Shown one piece after another: positions 52,499-61,041 of a DNA stretch of 64,000 bases. The position numbers and the translations under genes are program-made. This DNA is from Spartobacteria bacterium (GTDB lineage: Bacteria; Verrucomicrobiota; Verrucomicrobiia; Chthoniobacterales; UBA10450), in NCBI GenBank assembly GCA_021325495.1, contig JAJPGZ010000003.1, positions 303,828 through 367,827 on the forward strand, written 5' to 3'. The notes under the pieces were generated by a model that searched no databases, was not told where the DNA came from, and saw only the letters and a program-made list of their open reading frames with translations. Within the stretch, counting starts at the first letter, position 1. Every line of letters starts with the position of its first letter.

Positions 52499-54151
52499 TT
52501 GAGATTGAAAAATCATCGTTTCCGCTGCGGCGCGACGCTCGCAGTTCTCTCGCTCCTGCTCGTCGCCATTCCCACGAATGATTCTCACGCGGGCCAGAAA
52601 AAGAAAAAGAAACCGCCGCCGCTCCCGACTTCGGCGCAAGCCGCGCGATTCTTAAATCAGTGCACGTTCGGACCAACCAGCGCGCTCCTCGCGCAGGTCC
52701 AGCAAAAAAACGGCTACGAAAATTTCCTGGCTCAGCAGTTTAGTCTGCCGCCGACTTTGGTAATGCCGCGGGTCGATCAAGCGATCGCGGCCCTGCCGGC
52801 GGATACCGGTCCGTCCTATCCGCTGTTTTCCGAAGCGTGGTGGTACACGATCGTGAATGCGCCGGACCAGTTGCGCCAACGCGTTGCGTTCGCGTTGAGC
52901 GAAATCATGGTCGTTTCCGCGCAGAACAGCGGGATGTACGAACATCCCGAAGCGATGGCGACGTATTGGGACACGCTCGCCAGCGACGCGTTCGGAAATT
53001 TTCGCCAGTTACTCGAGGACGTAACGCTCAATCCCGCGATGGGCGATTTCCTCGACATGGTGCACAACGACAAGCCGAACCCGAAGCGCAATACCGAGCC
53101 TAACGAGAATTACGCGCGCGAGATCATGCAGCTCTTCACCATCGGTTTGTGGAAATTGAATCCGGACGGCACGCAGCAGCTCGATCGCAGTCGGCAACCG
53201 ATTCCCACTTACGACCAGGATGTGGTGGAAGGTTACGCGCATGTTTTCACCGGCTGGTATTGGGCGCAAAGCGGCACGCCGACCTGGAATTACGTCCCGG
53301 CGAATTATCGCCAGCCGATGATGGCGTTCGCTGATCATCACGATACCGGACCGAAAGCGCTGCTCAATGGCGTGACGCTGCCGCCTAACCAAATGCAAGA
53401 TGTCGATCTTGCACAGGCGCTCGATCTTCTTTTCAATCATCAAAACGTCGGGCCGTTCCTGGCGCGCCATTTGATCCAGCATCTGGTCACGAGTAATCCG
53501 TCGCCGGGTTACATCTCGCGCGTCGCCGCCGTTTTTAACAACAACGGCCAGCACGTGCGCGGCGATCTCGCCGCGGTGGTGCAGGCGATTCTTCTCGATA
53601 AAGAAGCGCGCAATCCCAACCTAACGAGTGGCTACGGGCACGAGCGCGAGGCAATCGTTCGCCTTGCCAATTTGTATCGCGCGTTCAACGCCAGCGCGGC
53701 CAGCGGCAAGTTCGTCGTCGGCAACCAAAATTTCAATTTCGGCGAGGCGCCGCTCTACGCTCCCTCCGTTTTCAACTTCTTCTCGCCCGATTATTCGCAG
53801 TCGGGCGCAATCGAACAGGCGGGGTTGGTTTCACCCGAGTTTCAAATCACGACCGACACCACGGTGATCACCTCCGCGAACAAGATGCGCAGCTCGGTTT
53901 ACCAACAGCCGTCATCGAACAACCCCGACGCACTCGTGCTCGATCTTTCACCCTTGGTCGCGGTGGCGAACGACCCAAATACACTTGTCGATCTTTTGAA
54001 CGATCTGCTCATGGGCGGCGCGATGTCGAGCAACACGCGCACGATCGTGACCAACGCCGTCTCACAAATCTCCGCCGCCAACACGCTCGAACGCGCGCAA
54101 ACCGCGGTGCATTTGCTCGTCACCTCGCCCGAGTTTGTGATCGAAAAATAA
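52499..54151 (+). CDS. Exported DUF1800 protein
   Basis: 550 aa. Start TTG 52499, supported by GGAGGG seven bases upstream. Signal peptide CGATLAVLSLLLVAIPTNDSHA, then a basic KKKKKPPP linker. DUF1800 core: AARFLNQCTFGPTSALLAQVQ, NENYAREIMQLFTIGLWKLNPDG, YAHVFTGWYW and APSVFNFFSPDYSQSG. The family is common in Planctomycetota and Verrucomicrobiota and nearly always sits beside DUF1501; the function is unknown, with a role in handling polymers at the cell surface only a suggestion. Two bases separate it from the DUF1501 gene. Confidence 0.9.
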   Translation: MRLKNHRFRCGATLAVLSLLLVAIPTNDSHAGQKKKKKPPPLPTSAQAARFLNQCTFGPTSALLAQVQQKNGYENFLAQQFSLPPTLVMPRVDQAIAALPADTGPSYPLFSEAWWYTIVNAPDQLRQRVAFALSEIMVVSAQNSGMYEHPEAMATYWDTLASDAFGNFRQLLEDVTLNPAMGDFLDMVHNDKPNPKRNTEPNENYAREIMQLFTIGLWKLNPDGTQQLDRSRQPIPTYDQDVVEGYAHVFTGWYWAQSGTPTWNYVPANYRQPMMAFADHHDTGPKALLNGVTLPPNQMQDVDLAQALDLLFNHQNVGPFLARHLIQHLVTSNPSPGYISRVAAVFNNNGQHVRGDLAAVVQAILLDKEARNPNLTSGYGHEREAIVRLANLYRAFNASAASGKFVVGNQNFNFGEAPLYAPSVFNFFSPDYSQSGAIEQAGLVSPEFQITTDTTVITSANKMRSSVYQQPSSNNPDALVLDLSPLVAVANDPNTLVDLLNDLLMGGAMSSNTRTIVTNAVSQISAANTLERAQTAVHLLVTSPEFVIEK

Positions 54152-54153
54152 TT

Positions 54154-55539
54154 ATGGATTACTCGCGTCGCCGTTTCATTCGCCAGGCCGCTTGCGCGGC
54201 GGTCGGGACCACATCCATCGCTTCGACGGTTTGGAATTTGCGCGCGATCAACGCCGCCACCGCACAAGCGCTTGGATCGACAAGTGATTTTCGATCGCTC
54301 GTCTGCCTCTTTTTGTACGGCGGCAATGATGCCAACAACATGGTCGTGCCTAACGACGACACGAGCTACCAGGCGTATGCGGCGGCGCGCGGTCCACTCG
54401 CGCTCGCGCAAAGCTCACTCCTGCCACTCAGCCTAACGACTCCTGATCCGCAAGGCCGCACCTTCGCCCTGCATCCAAGCATGCCGGAGTTGCAGTCGCT
54501 CTTTAATAATGACAAATCGCTCGGGATCATCGCGAACGTCGGCACGCTCATCGAACCGACGACGGCGGCGCAATATCTCAATCACACCGCGAAACTTCCG
54601 CCGCAGCTTTTCTCGCACGCGGACCAACAAGTGGAATGGCAAACCGGTTGGGCCGACGGCCCGCGCACGAGCGGCTGGGGCGGACGCCTCGCCGATCTGC
54701 TTACGTCGTTCAATGACGCCAACGCCATTTCGATGTCGATCTCGCTCGCGGGCACCAACTCCTTCCAAGTCGGCAACAAAGTGAACCAGTATCAGGTTTC
54801 GACCAACGGCAGCATCGGACTCAACGGCTTCGGCGGCGCCAACGGCCAGGTTCGTTATCAAGCAGTGCAGGATTTGTTGAATCTGCCGCACCAAAATCTT
54901 TTCGAAGCCGAATTCGCGAAGATCACCAATCGCGCCATCACCAACAACGCGCTCCTGACCAGCGCGCTCGCCAACGTCACGATCAACACGCCGTTTCCGG
55001 CGAACTCATCGCTCGGCGATCAACTGAAAATGATCGCGAAGATCATCGCCGCGCGCGATGCGCTCGGGATGCGGCGTCAGATTTTCTTCTGCTCGGTCAA
55101 CGGCTTTGACACACACAGCAACGAACTTAACACCCAGGCCAATTTGTTAGGCGAGTTGAGCCAATGCATGAACGCGTTTTATCAGGCGACCAAGGAACTC
55201 AGCATCGCCGATCGCGTCACGCTTTTCACCGCATCCGATTTCGGTCGCACCTTTCAGGCGAATGGCTCCGGCGCCGATCACGCCTGGGGCAGTCACGCGT
55301 TTGTTCTCGGCGATTCCGTTCGCGGCGGACAGATTTACGGTTCTTATCCCACGCTTTCCATTGGCGGTCCGGACGATGTCGGCGAAGGACGCTGGGTGCC
55401 GACGCTCGCGGTCGATCAGTATTCCGCCACGCTTGCGCGTTGGTACGGAGTGACGAGCCCGACCGACCTAACGACCGTCCTGCCAAACATTGGTCGCTTC
55501 GGCAGTTCGGATATCGGGTTCCTCAACGCCTTGGCGTAA
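54154..55539 (+). CDS. Tat-exported DUF1501 protein
   Basis: 461 aa. Twin-arginine signal SRRRFIRQAACAAVGTTSIAS. DUF1501 features, a fold related to sulfatases: LVCLFLYGGNDANNMVVPNDD, FALHPSMPELQSLF, NGFDTHSNELNTQANLLGEL, FTASDFGRTFQANGSGADHAWGSHAFVLG. Coupled to the DUF1800 gene. The stop codon TAA (55537-55539) runs directly into motif A (55538-55547). Confidence 0.9.
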   Translation: MDYSRRRFIRQAACAAVGTTSIASTVWNLRAINAATAQALGSTSDFRSLVCLFLYGGNDANNMVVPNDDTSYQAYAAARGPLALAQSSLLPLSLTTPDPQGRTFALHPSMPELQSLFNNDKSLGIIANVGTLIEPTTAAQYLNHTAKLPPQLFSHADQQVEWQTGWADGPRTSGWGGRLADLLTSFNDANAISMSISLAGTNSFQVGNKVNQYQVSTNGSIGLNGFGGANGQVRYQAVQDLLNLPHQNLFEAEFAKITNRAITNNALLTSALANVTINTPFPANSSLGDQLKMIAKIIAARDALGMRRQIFFCSVNGFDTHSNELNTQANLLGELSQCMNAFYQATKELSIADRVTLFTASDFGRTFQANGSGADHAWGSHAFVLGDSVRGGQIYGSYPTLSIGGPDDVGEGRWVPTLAVDQYSATLARWYGVTSPTDLTTVLPNIGRFGSSDIGFLNALA

Positions 55540-55554
55540 GATCGACAATCGCAT

Positions 55555-57048
55555 TCAGCCGCGTGTGACCACGACGTAGCTGCGTTGCTTTTCATCGATG
55601 TGCTCGGTCGCGCGCAAATCTAAAATCGTCGCTCCGCGCAATCGCGGTTGAACTTGGGGAAGATCAATCGTCTCGATCACGAGCGCATCGACCTCACCCG
55701 CATCCCACATCGCGATTGCTCGTTCGGCATCGATGAATTGCGTTCGATCCAGGTACAAAAGCAATCCACCATCGTGCGCGGTCACGACTTCGTAGCGCCA
55801 ATGATTTTTCCGCGCCGCATCTCGCACATCCTTTCCGAATATCGCGAGCGAATCCCGATGATCACGATATCCGCGATAAATCTTCGCGTAACCAAAGTAC
55901 GACGTCGTCAGCAAGATCGACAATAACAACGCGAGGACGAACCAGCGCGCTCGCGATTTCATGCTGGTGAATTGCGCGGCCACAAGCAGGCAAAGCGGCG
56001 GAACGACCGGAAAGATGCGGTCGATGCGCTTCGACGGAACGATCGACATGACGATAAGCCCACCGAGACTCCAACAAAGCAGCCACCACGTTTCCGGCGA
56101 AAGCTTGTGCATAGCGCGACGAAGCGGTTGTCGATCTTGCGCGAAATGTAAGATCGACATCAACAGCAGCAGCTCGCTCCACGGCGCAAATTTCCGGAGC
56201 AAATTCGCCAGATAAAAATAGAACGGATGCGGTCCCTGCTCGGTCGTTCCAAAACGCCCGAGAAATTCATGCACGATCATGTCGCGATAAAAATCCGGCC
56301 GCGACACAATTCCGCCGATGACCCAGACGAGAAAAATGCCTAACGAAACCAGCCACGGCCACCAACCACACCAGGCATTCGGCCGTTGCGGATGACGAAA
56401 GAAGAAGCGATACGCGATGATTCCCGGCAAAATAAATCCGTAAACGATCGGCCCTTTGATGAAAACGCCGAGCGTGAGCAGCACGCATGCGATGGCGCGA
56501 TCGCGGCGCGTCCATGGCGTGTTCGTGCGCACTTTGTCCAAAATTTGCGCGCCTAATAGAAACACGATCAGCGCGAGCGGCATGTCGGTGCGGGCGAGCG
56601 TGGCGAGGCGCGGCGTGAACGGATTGAAAGCGAATGCCGACAACGCGAACAGTGCGGCTTCAATTCCAAACGCATTTTTCGCCACGCGCACGATCGCGAA
56701 TGCGAGGCACACTGCCGCGAGGGCCGATGGAAATCGCCACGCGAAATTCCACGAACGCGTGACCGCGTAGGTCGCCGCTGAAATCCACGGAACGAGCGGC
56801 GGCTTGGTCGCCTCGCGTTGTTCGCGGCGCGTGCGCGGCGCTTCCTGATAAAGCCAGCGGCCGTCTTTGATCATTTGGAACGAGGCGAGCGCTTGTCGTT
56901 CCTGCGAGTACTCATCGAGTTGCCACGGCAGATTCGCGGTCGCGAAAATCGTGGCGGTCAGGATCCCGACGATCCACCATGTCGATCTTCGCCGTATGAC
57001 AAGAAGTGTAGCTGGAATCCGACTTGAATCTGAAGCGTCCATGGACAA
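55555..57048 (-). CDS. ArnT/GT39-like membrane glycosyltransferase
   Basis: 497 aa with about eleven membrane helices. First loop LPWQLDEYSQERQALASFQM holds the acidic DE pair of GT-C enzymes; TKPPLVPWISAATY is the ArnT-type KPP motif. The C-terminal soluble part (about 120 residues) has WRYEVVTAHDGGLLLYLDR. Likely moves a sugar from polyprenyl phosphate to lipid A or another envelope acceptor; the acceptor is unknown. It is not part of the 6.7-16 kb cluster. Start 57048 or ATG 57042. Divergent from the lipoprotein gene. Confidence 0.82.
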   Translation of the reverse strand: MSMDASDSSRIPATLLVIRRRSTWWIVGILTATIFATANLPWQLDEYSQERQALASFQMIKDGRWLYQEAPRTRREQREATKPPLVPWISAATYAVTRSWNFAWRFPSALAAVCLAFAIVRVAKNAFGIEAALFALSAFAFNPFTPRLATLARTDMPLALIVFLLGAQILDKVRTNTPWTRRDRAIACVLLTLGVFIKGPIVYGFILPGIIAYRFFFRHPQRPNAWCGWWPWLVSLGIFLVWVIGGIVSRPDFYRDMIVHEFLGRFGTTEQGPHPFYFYLANLLRKFAPWSELLLLMSILHFAQDRQPLRRAMHKLSPETWWLLCWSLGGLIVMSIVPSKRIDRIFPVVPPLCLLVAAQFTSMKSRARWFVLALLLSILLTTSYFGYAKIYRGYRDHRDSLAIFGKDVRDAARKNHWRYEVVTAHDGGLLLYLDRTQFIDAERAIAMWDAGEVDALVIETIDLPQVQPRLRGATILDLRATEHIDEKQRSYVVVTRG

Positions 57049-57057
57049 AATCGGCCG

Positions 57058-57486
57058 ATGTTAACCAGATTACGCGGGCAAGACAAACTCGGGGCGCTGG
57101 TGGCGCTATCGTTAGGCCTGAGCGCCTGTAACGTGCTCAATCCGCTCGCGCCGCTGCCGGAATCGAAGCGCACCAGCTCCGGCCCGGTCTCGCCGGTCTT
57201 GCATGGCGAGAAGCAAACATTCACCGGAAAGGTTGTGCTCACGGCCGCCGGTTATCGATTTCGCGTGACCGATTCGGACGAAGATTTGCGGCTGACCCGC
57301 GCGAAACGCGAAAGCGAATTCGCCAAGGAAGAAGTCGGTTTGCGAAAATATTACGAGAAAACTTTGCATGTGCGCGGGCAACGCAAAGACGAATGGCTGT
57401 GGGACGCGGAAGTTGTCGGCCAATGGAACAAGCCGGGCGAATCGCAGGGGCCTAACGTGCTCGCGCCGCCGGTCGGCGGCCAGTGA
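57058..57486 (+). CDS. Lipoprotein of unknown function
   Basis: 142 aa; signal LGALVALSLGLSAC with lipobox LSAC (Cys 24). The mature part has GEKQTFTGKVVLTAAGYRFRVTDSDEDLRL and ends NVLAPPVGGQ; a small beta-type domain is possible. No family recognised. Motif B at 57109 lies in the signal region and encodes SLG. The end overlaps the convergent DUF72 gene by 35 bp. Confidence 0.72.
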   Translation: MLTRLRGQDKLGALVALSLGLSACNVLNPLAPLPESKRTSSGPVSPVLHGEKQTFTGKVVLTAAGYRFRVTDSDEDLRLTRAKRESEFAKEEVGLRKYYEKTLHVRGQRKDEWLWDAEVVGQWNKPGESQGPNVLAPPVGGQ

Positions 57487-58390
57487 GTCTTTCCGTCAGG
57501 CGTTGCGCATCGAACGGCGCGTGCACTTTCGCGTCGTTATCGAAATAAACGAAAACGTCTCTCGGGCGATTGTCGATCTTGCGCGGCCTAACGAGCCTGG
57601 CGTCACGCGGCTGTCTGCCTTTGCGCCAATACTCGATGCGATCCGCCCACCAATCGATTTCACGATCGCGGTAGCCGCTGACGTAAAGTTTTTCAGAGCC
57701 GTGCAAACGGATGTAAACGAAATCCGCGGTGAGCTCCTCGACGTATGGCCATTTGCCGGCAGAGTCTGCAAAGACGAAGGCGATTTCCTGTTCCTCGAGC
57801 AATTCGAAGAACTCGGGCGTTAAAAAACTCGGATGCCGCACTTCGATGCAATGACGCAGCGGGCGTACCTTGTCGATCTTTGTGTAAGCGCGGGTTTTCA
57901 GTTTGGAATCGTGCAGGCGCGCGACGTTGGCGGCGTGCTCGGTGTCGCGCGGGAGCAATTCGAAAAACGCGCGTAATCTTTCAGGATTGAATCCAAAATT
58001 CGGCGGCAATTGCCACAAAATCGGGCCGAGTTTCGCGCGCAATGCGAGCACACCGGAGGCGAAGAAATTTCCCAGCGGCGCCTCGACGTCGCGCAGCTTT
58101 TTCATGTGCGTGATGAAACGCGGACCTTTGACCGCGAAGACAAAACCGTCCGGCGTTTCGTCATGCCAGCGTTGATAACTGGACGGAAGTTGCAGCGAAT
58201 AGAAGGAGCCGTTGATCTCGATGGAATTGAACGCGCGGCTGGCGAATTCAAGCTCGCGCCGTTGCGCCAAATCTTTCGGATAAAATTTCCCGCGCCAGCC
58301 GGCGTAGCGCCAACCGGAGATGCCGACGCGAAGTTCTACACCAGATCGAATTCGAGCGGACGTTTCGAGATTAGATCGAGATCGGCGCAT
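57452..58390 (-). CDS. DUF72 (YecE-like) protein
   Basis: 312 aa TIM-barrel-like family of unknown activity. Features are LRVGISGWRYAGWRGKFYP, FNSIEINGSFYSLQLPSSYQRW, FVFAVKGPRFITHMKKL, LGPILWQLPPNF, IEVRHPSF, and ADFVYIRLHGSEKLYVSGY. The ATG at 58390 overlaps mqnA by 55 bp; the domain itself begins 20 residues later and no better in-frame start is seen, so the true start is uncertain. Motif A at 57571 and 57871. Confidence 0.88.
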   Translation of the reverse strand: MRRSRSNLETSARIRSGVELRVGISGWRYAGWRGKFYPKDLAQRRELEFASRAFNSIEINGSFYSLQLPSSYQRWHDETPDGFVFAVKGPRFITHMKKLRDVEAPLGNFFASGVLALRAKLGPILWQLPPNFGFNPERLRAFFELLPRDTEHAANVARLHDSKLKTRAYTKIDKVRPLRHCIEVRHPSFLTPEFFELLEEQEIAFVFADSAGKWPYVEELTADFVYIRLHGSEKLYVSGYRDREIDWWADRIEYWRKGRQPRDARLVRPRKIDNRPRDVFVYFDNDAKVHAPFDAQRLTERLTGRRPAARAR

Positions 58391-59091
58391 GCTTGGGCGA
58401 ATTTTTGGAGACCGGCTTTTTCGCGCTCTCCAAAAGTAAATCGAAGGTTGTCGCTAAAATAGCGGCGACAAAATTCGGGATCGAATTCGCTTTGCCCGGA
58501 AATGACGTTGTCGATCTTGCGCAGATTTTCGTCGCGCAAGGCGCGCAACTCATCGGCGATTTTCAGATCCGCGACTTCAGGCCTAACAAGCCAGAGCGCA
58601 TAGACAAATGGAAGATCGACAATTCGTTTCCACTCTTCGCCCAGATCCCAGTACTCGAATTCAGGATGCGTCTGGCGAAATCGGATCGCTTTATCGCCGA
58701 TGAGCAATTGCGCGGACGTTGTCGATCTTGCGACAAGTCGCGGGTTCAATCCGCGTTCCGCCAGAAGATAACGCAGAAGATTCACCGACGTTTCCGAGGC
58801 GGGATCGAGTTGTATTTCGTCAACGCGCGAGAGCTCTTCGCGATGCGCGACGACGACGCTGTGAACCGGCCCGTCTGATGCGATGGCGATGCCGTCGATG
58901 ATCCGGTAAATCGGATTGCGCAGGTATTCGAAGCTGGAGACGAGAGCGACATCGAGCTCGCCGGCAGCGAGTTTGCGGCAAAGCGTTGACGGATTATCGA
59001 GAACAACTTCGCCGCGCCAGCCGTGGATGAGCGGACGGGCGTTGAGGAATTTAACGCAACCGATTCGTAACGGAAGATGTCGATCTTGCAC
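58336..59091 (-). CDS. mqnA: Chorismate dehydratase, futalosine pathway
   Basis: 251 aa; periplasmic-binding-protein-like fold enzyme that converts chorismate to 3-enolpyruvyl-benzoate for menaquinone. Family features: RIGCVKFLNARPLIHGW, AAGELDVALVSSFEYLRNP, SVVVAHREELSRVDEIQLDPASETSVNLL, and YWDLGEEWKRIVDLPFVYALW. GTG at 59091 lies 3 bases after the mqnE stop; codons 2-5 are motif A itself (59078-59087), so the translated N-terminus is QDRHL. No ribosome site apart from this is seen. Confidence 0.9.
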   Translation of the reverse strand: MQDRHLPLRIGCVKFLNARPLIHGWRGEVVLDNPSTLCRKLAAGELDVALVSSFEYLRNPIYRIIDGIAIASDGPVHSVVVAHREELSRVDEIQLDPASETSVNLLRYLLAERGLNPRLVARSTTSAQLLIGDKAIRFRQTHPEFEYWDLGEEWKRIVDLPFVYALWLVRPEVADLKIADELRALRDENLRKIDNVISGQSEFDPEFCRRYFSDNLRFTFGEREKAGLQKFAQACADLDLISKRPLEFDLV

Positions 59092-59094
59092 TAA

Positions 59095-60243
59095 CTAAGC
59101 GCAAGCGAGCTCGGCTTCGGGTGATTCGATCTGCTTCGCGGAACGATCGCGCGATTTGATGTGGCGATAGTAACTGTCGCGCTGCATCGGCTCGCGGCCG
59201 GCTTCGCGAATGACATGTTCGAGCACAGCGACGGTCTGTTCCTGCGGCGTGGTCGCGCCGGCCATGTGAAAGATCTTTTCTTCCATGATGGTGCCGTGAA
59301 GATCGTCCACGCCGTAACTGAGCGATATCTGCGCAAGCGGCAGGCCCATGCTGACCCAATAGGCGGTGAGATGGTCGATGTTGTCGAGATAAACGCGGCT
59401 GACGGCGAGATTGCGCAGTTGCTCGAACGCGCTCGCGCCTTTGATGTGCGAAAGAATTGTGGTTTGCGGCTCGAACGCGAACGGAACGAAGCCGGTGAAG
59501 CCGCCGGTCTCGTCCTGAAGCGCGCGCAGTTGGCGGAGATGATCGACGCGTTGCTCGAGCGTTTCGATGTGGCCGTAAAGCATGGTCGATGTGCTGCGGC
59601 CGCCCATTTGGTGCCAGATGCGATGGGTATCGAGCCATTCCTCGGCCGTTTCCTTGCCGCGACAGATTTGATCGCGAACTTGCGCGTCGAAAATTTCCGC
59701 GCCGCCGCCGGTGATGGAGCCGAGCCCGGTATCGCGCAGCAACGCGAGCGTGTCTGCGATCGGCATTTTGAAAATGCGATTGGCGAGATGGCGAATCTCG
59801 ATCGCGGTAAAGGCTTTGATATGAAGATGAGGATCGAGCGCGCGAAGCTGGCGGAGAAGATCGAGATACCACTCCTTCTTCAAGGTCGGATGCAAACCGC
59901 CGACCATGTGAACCTCAGTCACGCCTTGCGCGAGACCGTCACGGACGGCAGCGACAATTTCATCGATGGCGTACTCAAAAGCGTGCGGGTCGCGTTTGCG
60001 CGCAGCGAAAGCGCAGAATTGGCACGAGAGCACGCAGATGTTGGAGTAGTTGATGTAGCGGTTGTGAATGTAGGTCGCAATATTACCGTTCTTCCGCTCG
60101 CGCACAGTGCTGGCAAGAATGCCGAGGGCGTTCAGGTCGTTGCAGCGATAGAGCTCGAGCGCGTCGTTTTCGGAAATGCGCGCGCCTGCTTCGACCTTTT
60201 CGGCGACGGGCCTGAGTTGTTTCGGAATTAAACGGTGGTTCAT
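59095..60243 (-). CDS. mqnE: Aminodeoxyfutalosine synthase (radical SAM)
   Basis: 382 aa. Radical SAM cluster motif CVLSCQFCAF near residue 70, and MqnE-type EVHMVGGLHPTLKKEWYLDLL and IKAFTAIEI, which separate it from MqnC. It joins the MqnA product to the adenosyl group of SAM. ATG 60243 (MNHRLIPKQL) starts the conserved region; the longer frame to 60438 is rejected because it overlaps the sigma-factor gene. It is the first gene of the mqnE-mqnA pair. MqnB/C/D are not in this window. Confidence 0.9.
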   Translation of the reverse strand: MNHRLIPKQLRPVAEKVEAGARISENDALELYRCNDLNALGILASTVRERKNGNIATYIHNRYINYSNICVLSCQFCAFAARKRDPHAFEYAIDEIVAAVRDGLAQGVTEVHMVGGLHPTLKKEWYLDLLRQLRALDPHLHIKAFTAIEIRHLANRIFKMPIADTLALLRDTGLGSITGGGAEIFDAQVRDQICRGKETAEEWLDTHRIWHQMGGRSTSTMLYGHIETLEQRVDHLRQLRALQDETGGFTGFVPFAFEPQTTILSHIKGASAFEQLRNLAVSRVYLDNIDHLTAYWVSMGLPLAQISLSYGVDDLHGTIMEEKIFHMAGATTPQEQTVAVLEHVIREAGREPMQRDSYYRHIKSRDRSAKQIESPEAELACA

Positions 60244-60267
60244 TCGTCGCACGCGGCGAGCGTGACA

Positions 60268-60293
60268 TGTCGATCTTAGCACATGTCGATCTT
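60268..60293 (-). repeat. Motif A direct pair, 16-bp spacing, in the divergent mqnE/sigma gap
   Basis: TGTCGATCTT at 60268 and 60284, each preceded by ACA, spacer AGCACA. The pair begins 24 bp upstream of the mqnE start (60243) and ends 60 bp upstream of the sigma-factor start (60354), in the only promoter space available to both. Confidence 0.88.
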
Positions 60294-60353
60294 TAGAATG
60301 CACGGCGCGCTTGGGAGTTGCAACAAAAACGACGATCCTCCGTCGAAACAACG

Positions 60354-60950
60354 ATGGCCAAGGTAACCACACGCGACCCGCAGGACGACGAAGACGTGCG
60401 CCTGATGCAATTGATCGCGCGCGGCGACACGGCGGCACTCGAGGAATTGATCGGGCGCCATCAACCTCTCGTCCTGGGCACGGTCGCGCGCATGCTCGGG
60501 AGCAATTCCGACGTGGAAGATATCGCGCAACAAGTTTTTGTGCGGGTGTGGCGGAGCGCGCCGCGATATCAGCCGCGCGCGAAATTCACGACCTGGCTGC
60601 TCAAGATCACGCCCAATCTCGTGTTCAACGAAATGCGGCGGACGAAACGGCATGCGCACGTTCCGGTACAACCGGAGCCGGATGCGGAGGAAATTCCGAT
60701 CCGGGATGAATCGGTCTCGGAACCGGACGCGGCACTGCTTGAGCGCGAGCTGCAGGAAGCGATCGAGAAGGCGATTGTCGATCTTCCGGAAACGCAGCGG
60801 ATGGCGGTGGTATTGCGGCGCTACGAGGACCTGAGCTACGAGGACATCGCTGAAGTGCTCAGTCTCTCCGTGCCCGCGGTGAAGAGCCTGCTCTTTCGGG
60901 CGCGGACGGAATTGCGCTTGAAGCTGGCGAATTATCTCAAAGCGGAGTAA
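60354..60950 (+). CDS. ECF-type RNA polymerase sigma factor
   Basis: 198 aa. Region 2 has LIGRHQPLVLGTVARMLGSNSDVEDIAQQVFVRVW, region 4 has LPETQRMAVVLRRYEDLSYEDIAEVLSLSVPAVKSLLFRARTELR. A charged linker of about 40 residues (QPEPDAEEIPIRDESVSEPD) joins them. No neighbouring anti-sigma gene is seen, so its control is unknown. ATG 60354 is preferred; TTG at 60318 would add 12 residues. Motif A at 60776 encodes AIVDLPE, just before region 4. Confidence 0.9.
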   Translation: MAKVTTRDPQDDEDVRLMQLIARGDTAALEELIGRHQPLVLGTVARMLGSNSDVEDIAQQVFVRVWRSAPRYQPRAKFTTWLLKITPNLVFNEMRRTKRHAHVPVQPEPDAEEIPIRDESVSEPDAALLERELQEAIEKAIVDLPETQRMAVVLRRYEDLSYEDIAEVLSLSVPAVKSLLFRARTELRLKLANYLKAE

Positions 60951-60990
60951 TCCGCCGCGATCGGCATGCGATTGTCGATCTTACAAACAA

Positions 60991-61022
60991 AGAGGGCGGA
61001 CGCCGAAGCATCCGCCCCCTCT
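60991..61022 (-). terminator. Rho-independent terminator after the secretin gene
   Basis: AGAGGGCGGA (60991-61000) pairs with TCCGCCCCCTCT (61011-61022) with one bulged C. On the minus strand it is followed by T-rich TTGTTTGTAA. It could also stop the sigma-factor transcript from the other side. Confidence 0.8.
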
Positions 61023-61041
61023 CAACCCCACATCTGCAAAT

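Noticed and set aside
57452..57510. Frameshift at the lipoprotein/DUF72 convergent end
   Set aside because: Both reading frames are intact to their stops; the 35-bp overlap is a normal convergent overlap.
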